Shown piece by piece: positions 16,994 through 25,903 of a stretch of 64,000 nucleotides of DNA. This DNA is from Spirirestis rafaelensis WJT71-NPBG6 (GTDB lineage Bacteria; Cyanobacteriota; Cyanobacteriia; Cyanobacteriales; Nostocaceae). The DNA is taken from assembly GCA_019359015.1 (NCBI GenBank), contig JAHHID010000013.1, forward strand, positions 48,585-112,584, written 5' to 3'. The notes under the pieces are model-generated. The model saw only the letters and a list, made by a program, of their open reading frames with translations, ran no database searches and was not told where the DNA came from. Position numbers and translations under genes: made by a program. Position 1 is the first letter of the stretch, and each line of letters starts with the position of its first letter.

Positions 16994-18616
16994 TCAATAG
17001 GGCTTGTCATATTCCACCTTACCGTAGTCGAGTTTGATGATTCGGTTTGCCAAATTAAAATAGCGATCGTCATGGCTAATTACTAATACTGTTTTGCCTC
17101 TACCCTTCAGTTTTTGTAATAGTTGTGTGTAGAATATTTCTTTGAATACTGGGTCTTGGTCGGCTGCCCATTCATCAAACAGATAAATCGGTCTATCTTC
17201 CAAGTATGCTGTCAGCAAAGCTAGTCTTTTTCGCTGTCCTTGAGAAAGATTTGTGGTAGAAAGTTTGCCATTTTCAATTTTAACTTTGTGGTCGAGTTGC
17301 AATAGCTTCAAATATTCTTGCGCTTGAATATCGAGGTTAATATTTTCTAATCCTAAAAGCGTGTCGAATAAGTAGAAGTCGGAGAACACGACAGAAAAAT
17401 GTTGGCGATACCACTCTCGATTATGTTCGTTAATTAACTCCCCATCTAAAGTAATTTCGCCGGATTCGGGGATGTACAGTCCGGTGATGAGTTTGGCTAA
17501 AGTCGATTTACCGCTACCATTACCACCAACAATAAATACCAGTTCTTGCGGATAAAATGTCAGATTAATGGGACCTAGGGTAAAGTTGCTATCTTCAATG
17601 TCTGTACGGAAAGTGTGAGTAACACCGATAAATTCTAAGCTACGCCAATTAGAGTTTCTTGCAGGTGGAACTGTTGAGATTTCCGCTTGATTAGTTAAAA
17701 ATAAACCGAGAGATTCTATCTTTTGTAAGGCAATGCTAGCTTTACTTAATAAAGGAAGATTGTTGATGATATTTTCCATTGGCAACATCAAATATGTGAA
17801 AGTCAAGATGTAGCCAGATAGTGTTTGCGGATTGATGGTAAAAAGATTGGGAAGCGCGAACAGAATAAAACCAATTGAGAAGAAAAACAGCAGTCTCCCC
17901 CAACTGGAAGTTGTGGCGAAAAAAGTCAAACCGCGAATATTATGGTTACGAAATGTGGTAGCTGTTGATTCGAGTTGTTGGGTAAGGAAGACTTGACGCC
18001 GGTTATAGTGCAATTTGAGTTCTTTGATTCCTTGCGTGATGGTTCCCAAATGTTTAAATAGCAAATCTTGATCGTCACGGGCAAGGGCAAGAAAATGTCT
18101 TCCTCTTTGTAACAGCCATTGACAACTAGCGATCGCTAAAATTGAAAATACCACAACCATCAGCAATACTTGCCACGAAAGCCAGGTTATGTATAGCAAG
18201 CAACCCACAACTATGGCAATATCAATGCAGAAAAAAGGAAGCTTTTGAACAGCGTTTGCAACTCCTTGAACATCCTCGGTGAGCGTTGCTAATAATCGCG
18301 GATTTCCCAGCTTTTCTAGATGATTCAACTCGGAAGCGAGAATTTGGCGACCCAAACTCATCCGTAATTGCAAAACTGCATTTTCAGATAAGCGAATCAG
18401 CATCACTTGGGAAATGATACTGGTAATCAAAGCAACCATCGCCAGCCCGACAAAACCCCAAGCTATCGATGTGAGGCGGGATGTGGCATCATTACTGGTA
18501 GCACGACTAATTAAGGCAATCAGGCTAGCACTGCTACCTCCACTCAGTAAGCCGGTGGTGATGGCGATCGCTACCATTCCCCAAGAAGAACGCAGAAGGA
18601 AGGAAATCAAATTCAT
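16994..18616 (-). CDS. Cyclic-peptide-type ABC exporter (SyrD/PvdE-like)
   Basis: The 540-residue half-transporter has an N-terminal membrane domain with about six helices (residues 1-310). The C-terminal ATPase domain has Walker A GGNGSGKST (364-372), signature LSQGQRKR (457-464) and Walker B IYLFDEWAADQDP (about 477). The FDEWAADQDP block is characteristic of the cyclic peptide transporter family, which exports siderophore precursors and lipopeptides. The ATG at 18616 is preferred to the TTG at 18622. No peptide synthetase or precursor gene is near, so the cargo is unknown. Heptamer repeats lie just upstream. Confidence 0.8.
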   Translation of the reverse strand: MNLISFLLRSSWGMVAIAITTGLLSGGSSASLIALISRATSNDATSRLTSIAWGFVGLAMVALITSIISQVMLIRLSENAVLQLRMSLGRQILASELNHLEKLGNPRLLATLTEDVQGVANAVQKLPFFCIDIAIVVGCLLYITWLSWQVLLMVVVFSILAIASCQWLLQRGRHFLALARDDQDLLFKHLGTITQGIKELKLHYNRRQVFLTQQLESTATTFRNHNIRGLTFFATTSSWGRLLFFFSIGFILFALPNLFTINPQTLSGYILTFTYLMLPMENIINNLPLLSKASIALQKIESLGLFLTNQAEISTVPPARNSNWRSLEFIGVTHTFRTDIEDSNFTLGPINLTFYPQELVFIVGGNGSGKSTLAKLITGLYIPESGEITLDGELINEHNREWYRQHFSVVFSDFYLFDTLLGLENINLDIQAQEYLKLLQLDHKVKIENGKLSTTNLSQGQRKRLALLTAYLEDRPIYLFDEWAADQDPVFKEIFYTQLLQKLKGRGKTVLVISHDDRYFNLANRIIKLDYGKVEYDKPY

Positions 18617-18624
18617 AAACAAGG

Positions 18625-18690
18625 CAGGAGTCGGGAGTCGGGAGGCAAAAGGCAGGAGTCAAGAGGCAGGAATCAGGAAAGATAAGGCAA
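18625..18690. repeat. Short tandem repeats upstream of the ABC exporter
   Basis: Units GGAGTCG, GGAGGCA and GAGGCAGGA in imperfect series lie between the divergent ABC exporter and hpnP-like genes. Confidence 0.7.
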
Positions 18691-18818
18691 AAGGAAGCTT
18701 GATACTTCTTTACTTATGGTTCTATATTCTCTGAAAGCGGTAAGCTAGTGCAAATTAGATCATAATTCGGCAAAAGCACAGTAAGTAAGCTGAAGAGTAT
18801 TGTGGGGAAAAATTTGCG

Positions 18819-20498
18819 ATGACTGCTAATCTCAAATATGAAGAAAAAGCAATTTCTTTAGGGGAATTGCCATCCGCTGCTAATAAAAGAACTTCTTACG
18901 TTCCCTTACACCATCGAAATATCCTCTGTATATTTCCCAAGTACAGCCGTTCGTTTGGTACTTTTCATCACGCTTACCCGCTTATGGGTAATGTTAAGGC
19001 TTTTATGCCGCCCCAAGGTATTTTAATTGTGGCTTCTTATTTGCCCGAAAAGTGGGATGTGCGCTTTATTGATGAAAATATAACTCCAGCAAACAAGAGT
19101 GATTATCAGTGGGCAGATGTGGTGATTGTGAGCGGAATGCACATCCAGCGACCACATATTAATAAGATTAATGAACTTGCCCATAAAGAAGGCAAAATCA
19201 CAGTTGTGGGGGGACCTTCGGTTTCTGGTTGCCCAGAATATTATCCAGATTTTGATATTTTGCATCTGGGTGAATTGGGGGATGCAAGCGATCGCATGAT
19301 TGAATATCTCGACCAAAACAGCGATCGCCCCAATGAGCAAATCCGCTTTGAAACTAAGGAACGTTTGCCCCTGAGCGAGTTTCCTACCCCAGCTTATAAC
19401 CTGCTGAATCTCAATGATTATTTTTTAGCAAACGTTCAATTCTCTAGTGGTTGTCCTTATCGCTGCGAGTTTTGTGATATTCCGGAATTGTATGGACGCG
19501 ATCCCCGCATGAAAACACCAGAGCAAGTGATCGCCGAATTGGATACGATGTTGCAATCTGGTAATCCGGGATCGGTGTATTTTGTCGATGATAACTTTGT
19601 AGGCGATCGCCGCGCGGCTATGAAGTTATTACCTCACCTCATAGACTGGCAAAAGCGCAATGGCTATCCGCTGCAATTTGCTTGTGAAGCTACACTGAAT
19701 TTGGCTCAAAGTCCCAAGCTTTTAGAAATGATGCGCGAAGCTTATTTTTGCACAGTTTTCTGTGGCATTGAAACACCAGAAACTGACGCTTTACAAGCTA
19801 TTTCTAAAACGCATAATTTGAGTATGCCGATTTTGGAAGCGGTGAAAGTTTTAAATAGTTATGGGATGGAAGTTGTATCAGGGATCATCATCGGCTTTGA
19901 TACAGATACACCAGAAACTGCTGATAGAATTATCGAATTTATTCGGATTTCACAAATTCCTGTCTTGACAATTAACCTGCTTCATGCATTACCAAAAACA
20001 CCTTTATGGCGCAGGTTAGAACAAGAAAAAAGACTAGTTTTTGATGAAAATCGCGAATCGAATATTGAGTATTTGATGCCTTATGAACAAGTAGTTGAAA
20101 TGTGGCGACGCTGCATTTCTACGGCATATGAACCGGAATTTTTATACGAACGGTTTGCCTATAATATGGTGCATACCTACCCCAATCGTATCAAAGTTCC
20201 TAATAGTCCCGCTCGTACTTCTTGGGCGAATATCCGCAAAGGTTTAACTTATTTCACTAATATTTTGTTGCGGGTAGGTGTGTTTGGTAACTATCGCTCC
20301 ACTTTTTGGAAAATGGCAAAACCAGCACTGAAATCAGGTAATATAGAAGGCTTGATTCACGTAGGGCTAGTTGGACACCATCTAATTAAGTTTGCTCAAG
20401 AGTGTACCAGAGGTGAAGAATCTGCCTCATTTTATTCTCAGAAATTACGTAAGCCTCAACGGGAGCATCCCAATTTTGCAAAAACACCTGGCGAATAG
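18819..20498 (+). CDS. hpnP: B12-binding radical SAM protein, HpnP-like hopanoid C-2 methylase
   Basis: The 559-residue protein has an N-terminal B12-binding region (about 30-170, with SFGTFHHAYPLMG and GMHIQRPH blocks). The radical SAM core carries C212, C216 and C219 in GCPYRCEFCD. A DUF4070-type C-terminal region follows. HpnP methylates hopanoids at C-2; it and close paralogues share this layout. Assignment to HpnP rests on the matching blocks from memory and on the adjacent hpnJ and hpnI genes. The final residues run into a palindromic repeat that begins near 20492. An unassigned B12 radical SAM methylase remains the alternative. Confidence 0.7.
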   Translation: MTANLKYEEKAISLGELPSAANKRTSYVPLHHRNILCIFPKYSRSFGTFHHAYPLMGNVKAFMPPQGILIVASYLPEKWDVRFIDENITPANKSDYQWADVVIVSGMHIQRPHINKINELAHKEGKITVVGGPSVSGCPEYYPDFDILHLGELGDASDRMIEYLDQNSDRPNEQIRFETKERLPLSEFPTPAYNLLNLNDYFLANVQFSSGCPYRCEFCDIPELYGRDPRMKTPEQVIAELDTMLQSGNPGSVYFVDDNFVGDRRAAMKLLPHLIDWQKRNGYPLQFACEATLNLAQSPKLLEMMREAYFCTVFCGIETPETDALQAISKTHNLSMPILEAVKVLNSYGMEVVSGIIIGFDTDTPETADRIIEFIRISQIPVLTINLLHALPKTPLWRRLEQEKRLVFDENRESNIEYLMPYEQVVEMWRRCISTAYEPEFLYERFAYNMVHTYPNRIKVPNSPARTSWANIRKGLTYFTNILLRVGVFGNYRSTFWKMAKPALKSGNIEGLIHVGLVGHHLIKFAQECTRGEESASFYSQKLRKPQREHPNFAKTPGE

Positions 20499-20596
20499 AA
20501 TTCGCGGCTACACAGGCGAAGTCCGCCTGCGCGGACTAATTACAGCCTGCGTAGGCAGGCTTTGTTTGTATAGCCCCAGACTTCCAGTCTGCGGGC
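20492..20596. repeat. Dispersed multi-hairpin element (GCCTGCGTAGGCAGGC type, copy 1)
   Basis: Four consecutive small hairpins: GAATAGAATTC, AGTCCGCCTGCGCGGACT, AGCCTGCGTAGGCAGGCT and CCCAGACTTCCAGTCTG-type. A related series, including AGCCTGCAAAGGCAGGCT followed by the same TTGTTYGTATAG bases, occurs at 36551-36680. The rest of the gap to 20930 holds CTCTGCG repeats and no recognised gene. Confidence 0.7.
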
Positions 20597-20930
20597 AATT
20601 TGCACATTTGGGATGCTCCCGCCTCAACCAGCTAGTCTGGTATAGTTTTTAGCATGAGCAAGTTTCTTTCAGCTTGCCTAGAAGAAAACGCACGACGCAT
20701 GAGCCGCTTTGATGATAGGTTACTGCAACCGCAACTTATACCTGCGCTTGCCACAACTGCCCTACACACTCTCAAACCGACACGACAAATCAGCGTTTGA
20801 TCATTAATTCGTAACAAAATTTATCACAAAGACTCTGCGTCGCTTTGCGCTTACCTCAGCGTCCCTCTGCGTTTGAAAATGCTATGAATTAACGAAATGC
20901 TGTACTTAGTAGTGTAAAAAGGAGATATTA

Positions 20931-22373
20931 GTGAAAAAAACTCTGTTCCTCAGCCCTCCTTCATTCGATGGGTTTGACGGTGGTGCAGGTTCCCGATACC
21001 AAGCAAAGCGAGAAATTACTTCCTTTTGGTATCCTACATGGCTGGCGCAACCTGCTGCCCTTGTACCGGGTAGCAAGCTTGTAGATGCACCCCCACACGG
21101 TCAAACTGTCGAAGATGTGCTGAAAATTGCTTTAGATTACGAGTTAATTATCATGCACACCAGCACGCCTTCGCTGCTTAATGATGTAAAGTGTGCTGAG
21201 GCAATTAAAGCACAAAAGCCTGATACACAGATTGGCTTGATTGGGGCACACGTAGCAGTGTTACCAGAACCGACACTAGCTGAAAATCCAATTATCGACT
21301 TTGTGTGTCGCCACGAATTTGACTACACCTGTAAAGAATTGGCGGAAGGTAAATCTTGGGATGAAATCAAGGGTCTAAGCTACCGCGACAATAACGGTAA
21401 TATCCATCACAACGAAGATCGCCCATTGATTCACGATTGGGATTCTATGCCGAGTGTATTGCCTGTTTACGCACGGGATCTGGATATTACAAAATATTTT
21501 ATCGGTTATCTGCTACATCCCTACATTTCCTTTTACACTGGGCGCGGGTGTCCGGCAAAATGCACCTTTTGCCTTTGGCCTCAAACGATTGGTGGACACT
21601 TGTACCGCACTAAAAGCCCCCAAGCAGTTGGACGCGAGATGGATGAAGCCAAAGCTATATTTGGCGACAAGGTGCGTGAATATATGTTTGATGATGATAC
21701 TTTTACAATTGACAAGCAACGAGCGATCGCTATTAGCGAACACATGAAGCGACTCAAGCTGACTTGGAGTTGCAACGCCCGTGCTAACTTAGATTATGAT
21801 ACTCTCAAACAACTGCGTGACAACGGCTTGCGCCTACTATTAGTCGGATTTGAATCAGGCAATCAGCAAATATTAGACGGTATAAAGAAAGGTATTAAGC
21901 TGGAAGTAGCCCGGAAGTTTATGGAAAATTGCCATAAACTCGGCATTACCGTACACGGTACATTTATCATTGGTTTGCCCAACGAAAACCAGCAGACAAT
22001 TGAAGAAACGATTCGCTTCGCTTGCGATATTAGTCCGCATACCATCCAAGTTTCAATTGCTGCCCCCTATCCGGGGACAGAACTTTATCAGCAAGCGCAG
22101 GAAAATAATTGGTTTAGCGACACTTCCTTAGTTGCCAACTCAGGCATTCAAATGTCAACACTGCAATATCCAAATCTTGCCGGTGCGGAAATTGAAGATG
22201 CAGTTGAACGGATGTATCGTCGCTTTTACTTTCGTCCTCAAGCCATCATCCCGATTGTCGGTGAAATGCTGACTGACCCTCAAATGTTAATACGTCGTCT
22301 GCGTGAGGGACGTGAGTTTTTCTCTTATCTAAAAGACCGTCGCACTCAGTCTGTTGCCCAGACACCAAGTTAG
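20931..22373 (+). CDS. hpnJ: Hopanoid radical SAM protein HpnJ
   Basis: The 480-residue protein starts with the HpnJ-type block LFLSPPSFDGFDGGAGSRYQ. It has a B12-binding-like N-terminal half and a radical SAM core with C207, C211 and C214 in GRGCPAKCTFC. HpnJ contracts the ring of glucosaminyl-bacteriohopanetetrol to give the cyclitol ether headgroup. A GTG at 20931 is the start, seven bases after an AAAAGGAG ribosome binding site. hpnI follows 115 bases downstream, across a 15-bp hairpin. Confidence 0.88.
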   Translation: MKKTLFLSPPSFDGFDGGAGSRYQAKREITSFWYPTWLAQPAALVPGSKLVDAPPHGQTVEDVLKIALDYELIIMHTSTPSLLNDVKCAEAIKAQKPDTQIGLIGAHVAVLPEPTLAENPIIDFVCRHEFDYTCKELAEGKSWDEIKGLSYRDNNGNIHHNEDRPLIHDWDSMPSVLPVYARDLDITKYFIGYLLHPYISFYTGRGCPAKCTFCLWPQTIGGHLYRTKSPQAVGREMDEAKAIFGDKVREYMFDDDTFTIDKQRAIAISEHMKRLKLTWSCNARANLDYDTLKQLRDNGLRLLLVGFESGNQQILDGIKKGIKLEVARKFMENCHKLGITVHGTFIIGLPNENQQTIEETIRFACDISPHTIQVSIAAPYPGTELYQQAQENNWFSDTSLVANSGIQMSTLQYPNLAGAEIEDAVERMYRRFYFRPQAIIPIVGEMLTDPQMLIRRLREGREFFSYLKDRRTQSVAQTPS

Positions 22374-22396
22374 GCAGGGTGCAAAAGCCTGAGCAA

Positions 22397-22436
22397 ACAT
22401 AGTAGGCGATGGTACACTTATCATCGCCTACTATGT
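22397..22436 (+). terminator. 15-bp perfect hairpin between hpnJ and hpnI
   Basis: ACATAGTAGGCGATG pairs with CATCGCCTACTATGT around a ten-base loop. No T-run follows on the plus strand, so it may stabilise or process the hpnJ end of a shared transcript rather than end it fully. Confidence 0.55.
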
Positions 22437-22488
22437 AGTTAGAAAAGTGAACCTAGATAAGGTATAAATTAACAATTGTGGATTAGGG

Positions 22489-23712
22489 ATGGCTTATGTG
22501 TACCAACTAGTGCTTCAAATTAGCTTAGATTATTTTACTTTGACTGGCGCTGCAATCAAGTTTTTACTGTTGATTGTGTCTCTGTCGGGAATTTGCTATT
22601 ACTGCTATGGGATCTATGCGGCAATTAAGTTTTTTTCCCATGAGACACAGATTGATCCCGACTTCCATCCACCGATTACTATCCTCAAGCCGATTTGCGG
22701 TCTGGATATCGATACTTACGAAAACTTCGCCTCATTCTGTAAACAAGATTACCCAGAGTACCAAATCATCTTCGGTGTACGGGATGAAAAAGACCCTAGT
22801 GTGCAAGTTGTCAAGAAAATTATCGACGACTTCCCAGAAATTGATATTAGTCTCGTTATAAGCGATCGCACAATTGGCACTAATTTAAAAGTTAGTAATT
22901 TAGCTAACGCTGAAGTTGAAGCTAAGTATTCGCTGTTGTTGCTTGCAGATAGCGATGTTCGCGTCGGACGAGATTATTTGCAAAGAGTCATCCAGCCGAT
23001 GCGCGATCCTGAGGTGGGTGTTGTTACCTGTTTGTATCGTCCCTTTGTTCGCGGGTGGGTGGCTATTCTCGAAGCTGTGGGTATATCGACTGAGTACCAT
23101 GCTAGTATTTTAGTCGCCAGATCGTTAGAAGGAATGAACTTTGCTCTCGGTCCAACAATCGCCATTCGTAAAAGTGTTTTAGAAGCGATCGGCGGATTTG
23201 TAGCAATTGCCGATTATTTGGCGGATGATTTTCAACTTGGCTATTTACCTACACAAGTTGGCTACAAGGTGGTGCTTTCTGACTATGTTATTGATCATGC
23301 GATCGCAACAGTTAGTTTTCTTGATTTAATTCATCGTCAGACACGCTGGAATTGCTGCACGCGAGTTTCTCGACCTTGGGGTTATCTAGGGCTAATCTTT
23401 ACCCACGGCACAGCCATGAGTTTATTATTCTTGATTGCCACAGCCGGGTCAATTTTCGGTTGGGCGATCGCTCTTTTAACCTTAAGCATCAGATTAATCA
23501 TGGCATGGGTCGTTGGAGTCAAGAGTCTCAAAGATCCAGTCGCCAAAAAGTTTTTGTGGTTGGTGCCTTTACGAGATATTATCACCTTTGCAATTTGGTG
23601 CAATGGCTTTTTTGGCAGCACAATTGAGTGGCGAGGTCAACGATTGCAGTTAACTAAAGATGGAAAGCTAGTAGCGATCGCTGTTGACGTTGCAAAAATC
23701 GTGCCAAGTTGA
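22489..23712 (+). CDS. hpnI: Hopanoid glycosyltransferase HpnI
   Basis: The 407-residue membrane-bound glycosyltransferase belongs to the GT21-like, ceramide-glucosyltransferase-type family. It has an N-terminal membrane helix (about 22-47), the LKPICG block (67-72), the metal-binding ADSD motif (D154, D156), a further DD pair (D246, D247) and the QTRW motif (284-287). C-terminal helices span about 300-345. HpnI adds N-acetylglucosamine to bacteriohopanetetrol. The usual deacetylase partner HpnK is not in this window. The ATG start has GGAT-type spacing but only a weak ribosome binding site. Confidence 0.85.
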   Translation: MAYVYQLVLQISLDYFTLTGAAIKFLLLIVSLSGICYYCYGIYAAIKFFSHETQIDPDFHPPITILKPICGLDIDTYENFASFCKQDYPEYQIIFGVRDEKDPSVQVVKKIIDDFPEIDISLVISDRTIGTNLKVSNLANAEVEAKYSLLLLADSDVRVGRDYLQRVIQPMRDPEVGVVTCLYRPFVRGWVAILEAVGISTEYHASILVARSLEGMNFALGPTIAIRKSVLEAIGGFVAIADYLADDFQLGYLPTQVGYKVVLSDYVIDHAIATVSFLDLIHRQTRWNCCTRVSRPWGYLGLIFTHGTAMSLLFLIATAGSIFGWAIALLTLSIRLIMAWVVGVKSLKDPVAKKFLWLVPLRDIITFAIWCNGFFGSTIEWRGQRLQLTKDGKLVAIAVDVAKIVPS

Positions 23713-23738
23713 CGTGGAAATAGAATTCAGGACACACA

Positions 23739-23890
23739 AGTCGGGAGTCGGGAGTCGGGAGTCAGGAGTCGGGAGTCAGGATTCAGGAGTCGGGAGTCAG
23801 GAGTCAGAATTTAGGAGTTAGGAATCACAAGTCAGGAGTCATAAGTCAGGAGTCATAATTTAGGAGTCATAATTTAGGATTCAGAATTTA
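23739..23890. repeat. Short tandem repeat block (GGAGTCG/GGAGTCA)
   Basis: About twenty imperfect 7-bp units, degrading rightward into TTAGGAGTCATAA-type units. It lies between hpnI and the class V aminotransferase gene. Confidence 0.85.
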
Positions 23891-23956
23891 GGAAATTTGT
23901 TGCTATCTATTGCAAGATCAGTGTTTCGTCTACCCATAAAAAACATGCTCTACAAT

Positions 23957-24089
23957 CTCTCCTGTCTTGTGTCTCCTGTCTTGTGTCTCCTGTCTTGTGT
24001 CTCCTGTCTTGTGTCTCCTGACTCCTGTCTTGTGTCTCCTGACTCCTGTCTTGTGTCTCCTAACTCCTGTCTCCTGTTTTCTAACTCCT
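23957..24089. repeat. Tandem repeat block (14-bp TCTCCTGTCTTGTG units)
   Basis: A 14-bp unit is repeated about eight times with variants (TCTCCTGACTCCTG). It ends nine bases before the ATG of the aminotransferase gene, so that gene has no standard ribosome binding site and its leader is built from the repeat. Confidence 0.85.
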
Positions 24090-24097
24090 AACTCCCA

Positions 24098-25168
24098 ATG
24101 ATTTTACTCAATCCAGGTCCAGTTAATCTTAGCGATCGCGTCAGAAATGCGCTGTTGCGTCCTAATTTATGTCACCGTGAAGTTGAATTTTCCCAACTTC
24201 AAAGCAGAATCCGCGAACAATTACTTCAAGTTTATCAGTTGGAGAGCGATCGCTTTGCCGCAGTTTTGCTCACTGGTTCCGGTACAGCAGCGATGGAAGC
24301 GATGGTAACAAGCTTAGTACCACAAGACGGCAAGTTGCTGGTGATTGAAAACGGTGTGTATGGCGAACGAATCGCCAAAATTGCCAAAATATACAGGATT
24401 AATTACACTAGACTCCAGCATCCTTGGGGTGGCGAAATAGATATCAAAGCCTTGCTAGCACTTTTGAATGAAACTGACGACGTAACCCACCTCGCTGTCG
24501 TCCATCACGAAACCACAACCGGTCGCTTGAATAATTTGGCTGAAGTTGCGGCAATTTGTCAGCAACGCAACATCCAACTTTTGGTAGATGCGGTTAGCAG
24601 TTTCGGTGCTGAAGAAATAAACTTTGCAGATTGGGGAATCACTGCTTGTGCTGCGACAGCGAATAAATGTCTGCATGGTGTTCCCGGAACCGCTTTTGTC
24701 ATCGTGCGACGTGATGCACTGACAGCCATAGACACAATTCAGCGCACTTTATATTTAGATTTGGCAACTTATTGTCACCAACAGGATCGCGGTAGTACTC
24801 CTTTCACTCAATCGATACAGACATTTTACGCTTTAGCTGAAGCTCTGCAAGAAATGGAAGAAGCAGGAGGTTGGCGTGCAAGACATGCACATTATACCCA
24901 ACTCGCCAACTTGGTTAGAAACGGTTTAGGAGAAATGGGAATTGAACCGTTACTTCCTTCAGAAAATTCATCTGTTGTATTAAGTGCTTATTATCTGCCA
25001 GACGGCTTTAGTTATGACGAGTTTCACGATAAATTGAAAGCACAAGGCTATGTGATTTATTCTGGACAAGGGGATTTAGCAAAATCTATCTTTCGAGTCT
25101 CGACAATGGGAGCGATTACCGCTGCTGATATGGAACGCTTTCTGGCAGTTGTAAAACAAATTATTTAG
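24098..25168 (+). CDS. Class V aminotransferase (AEP/alanine-glyoxylate type) in hopanoid locus
   Basis: The 356-residue PLP enzyme begins with LLNPGPVNLSDRV, the entry block of the serine-pyruvate/alanine-glyoxylate/2-aminoethylphosphonate transaminase family. The PLP-binding aspartate is in LLVDAVSSFG (D164) and the Schiff-base lysine in ATANKCLHGVPG (K190). No phosphonate genes are nearby. Its place between hpnI and hpnG suggests a role in hopanoid side-chain amination, which HpnO (class III fold) performs in other bacteria; this is inference. The start lies directly behind a tandem repeat block. Confidence 0.75.
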   Translation: MILLNPGPVNLSDRVRNALLRPNLCHREVEFSQLQSRIREQLLQVYQLESDRFAAVLLTGSGTAAMEAMVTSLVPQDGKLLVIENGVYGERIAKIAKIYRINYTRLQHPWGGEIDIKALLALLNETDDVTHLAVVHHETTTGRLNNLAEVAAICQQRNIQLLVDAVSSFGAEEINFADWGITACAATANKCLHGVPGTAFVIVRRDALTAIDTIQRTLYLDLATYCHQQDRGSTPFTQSIQTFYALAEALQEMEEAGGWRARHAHYTQLANLVRNGLGEMGIEPLLPSENSSVVLSAYYLPDGFSYDEFHDKLKAQGYVIYSGQGDLAKSIFRVSTMGAITAADMERFLAVVKQII

Positions 25169-25202
25169 GGTAAGGGGAAAAAAGAAACCCCTCCCCAATC
25201 TA

Positions 25203-25835
25203 GTTCAGATACTCATTAATGAGGTTCAGATACTCATTCATCTCCCTCAAAGACTGATGAATCTCTCTCAAAGACTGATGAATCTCTCTCAAAGACTGAT
25301 GAATCTCCCTCAAAGACTGATGAATCTCTCTCAAAGACTGATGAATCTCCCTCAAAGACTGATGAATCTCTCTCAAAGACTGATGAATCTCCCTCAAAGA
25401 CTGATGAATCTCTCTCAAAGACTGATGAATCTCTCTCAAAGACTGATGAATCTCTCTCAAAGACTGATGAATCTCTCTCAAAGACTCATTAAAGAGGTTC
25501 TGATACTCATTAAAGAGGTTCCAACACTCTTTAATGAGGTTAAAAGACTCTTTAAAGAGGTTCCAACACTCATTAAAGAGGTTAAAAGACTCATTAAAGA
25601 GGTTCCAACACTCTTTAATGAGGTTAAAAGACTCATTAAAGAGGTTCCAACACTCTTTAATGAGGTTAAAAGACTCTTTAATGAGGTTCCAACACTCATT
25701 AAAGAGGTTCCAACACTTTTTAATGAGGTTAAAAGACTCATTAAAGAGGTTCCAACACTCATTAAAGAGGTTCCAACACTCATTAAAGAGGTTCCAACAC
25801 TCATTAATGAGGTTCAAAGACTCATTCTTCGTTCC
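25203..25835. repeat. 630-bp array of 21-bp tandem repeats
   Basis: About thirty 21-bp units form two blocks. At 25240-25485 the unit is CTCTCAAAGACTGATGAATCT. At 25485-25835 the unit is a 12-bp near-palindromic core (CTCATTAAAGAG, CTCTTTAATGAG, CTCATTAATGAG or CTCTTTAAAGAG) plus a 9-bp spacer (GTTCCAACA, GTTAAAAGA or variants). Because 21 is a multiple of three, long frames stay open on both strands (heptapeptides LREIHQS and CWNLFNE on minus, MNLSQRL on plus). The minus frame's only ATG lies in an unrelated palindrome, so coding is doubtful. Confidence 0.9.
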
Positions 25836-25876
25836 CATGCTTTGCGTGGGAATGCCTTTTTGGAGGCTCTGCCTCC
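25830..25876. repeat. Dispersed palindromic pair (TTCCCA/TGGGAA and GGAGGC/GCCTCC)
   Basis: GTTCCCATGCTTTGCGTGGGAA and TGGAGGCTCTGCCTCCA form two adjacent hairpins linked by TGCCTTTT. This is a widespread cyanobacterial intergenic palindrome type. It abuts the 21-bp array and supplies the ATG of the long minus frame. Confidence 0.75.
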
Positions 25877-25903
25877 AAGGAAGGTTAAAGAAGGCTATAA
25901 TTT

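Noticed and set aside
25203..25835. CRISPR array
   Set aside because: Units are contiguous 21-mers without unique 30-40 bp spacers, and no cas gene is near.
25200..25838. Open frame of 212 residues made of heptads on the minus strand
   Set aside because: It is an automatic result of 21-bp tandem repeats; other frames on both strands are open too, and its ATG lies in a dispersed palindrome without a ribosome binding site.
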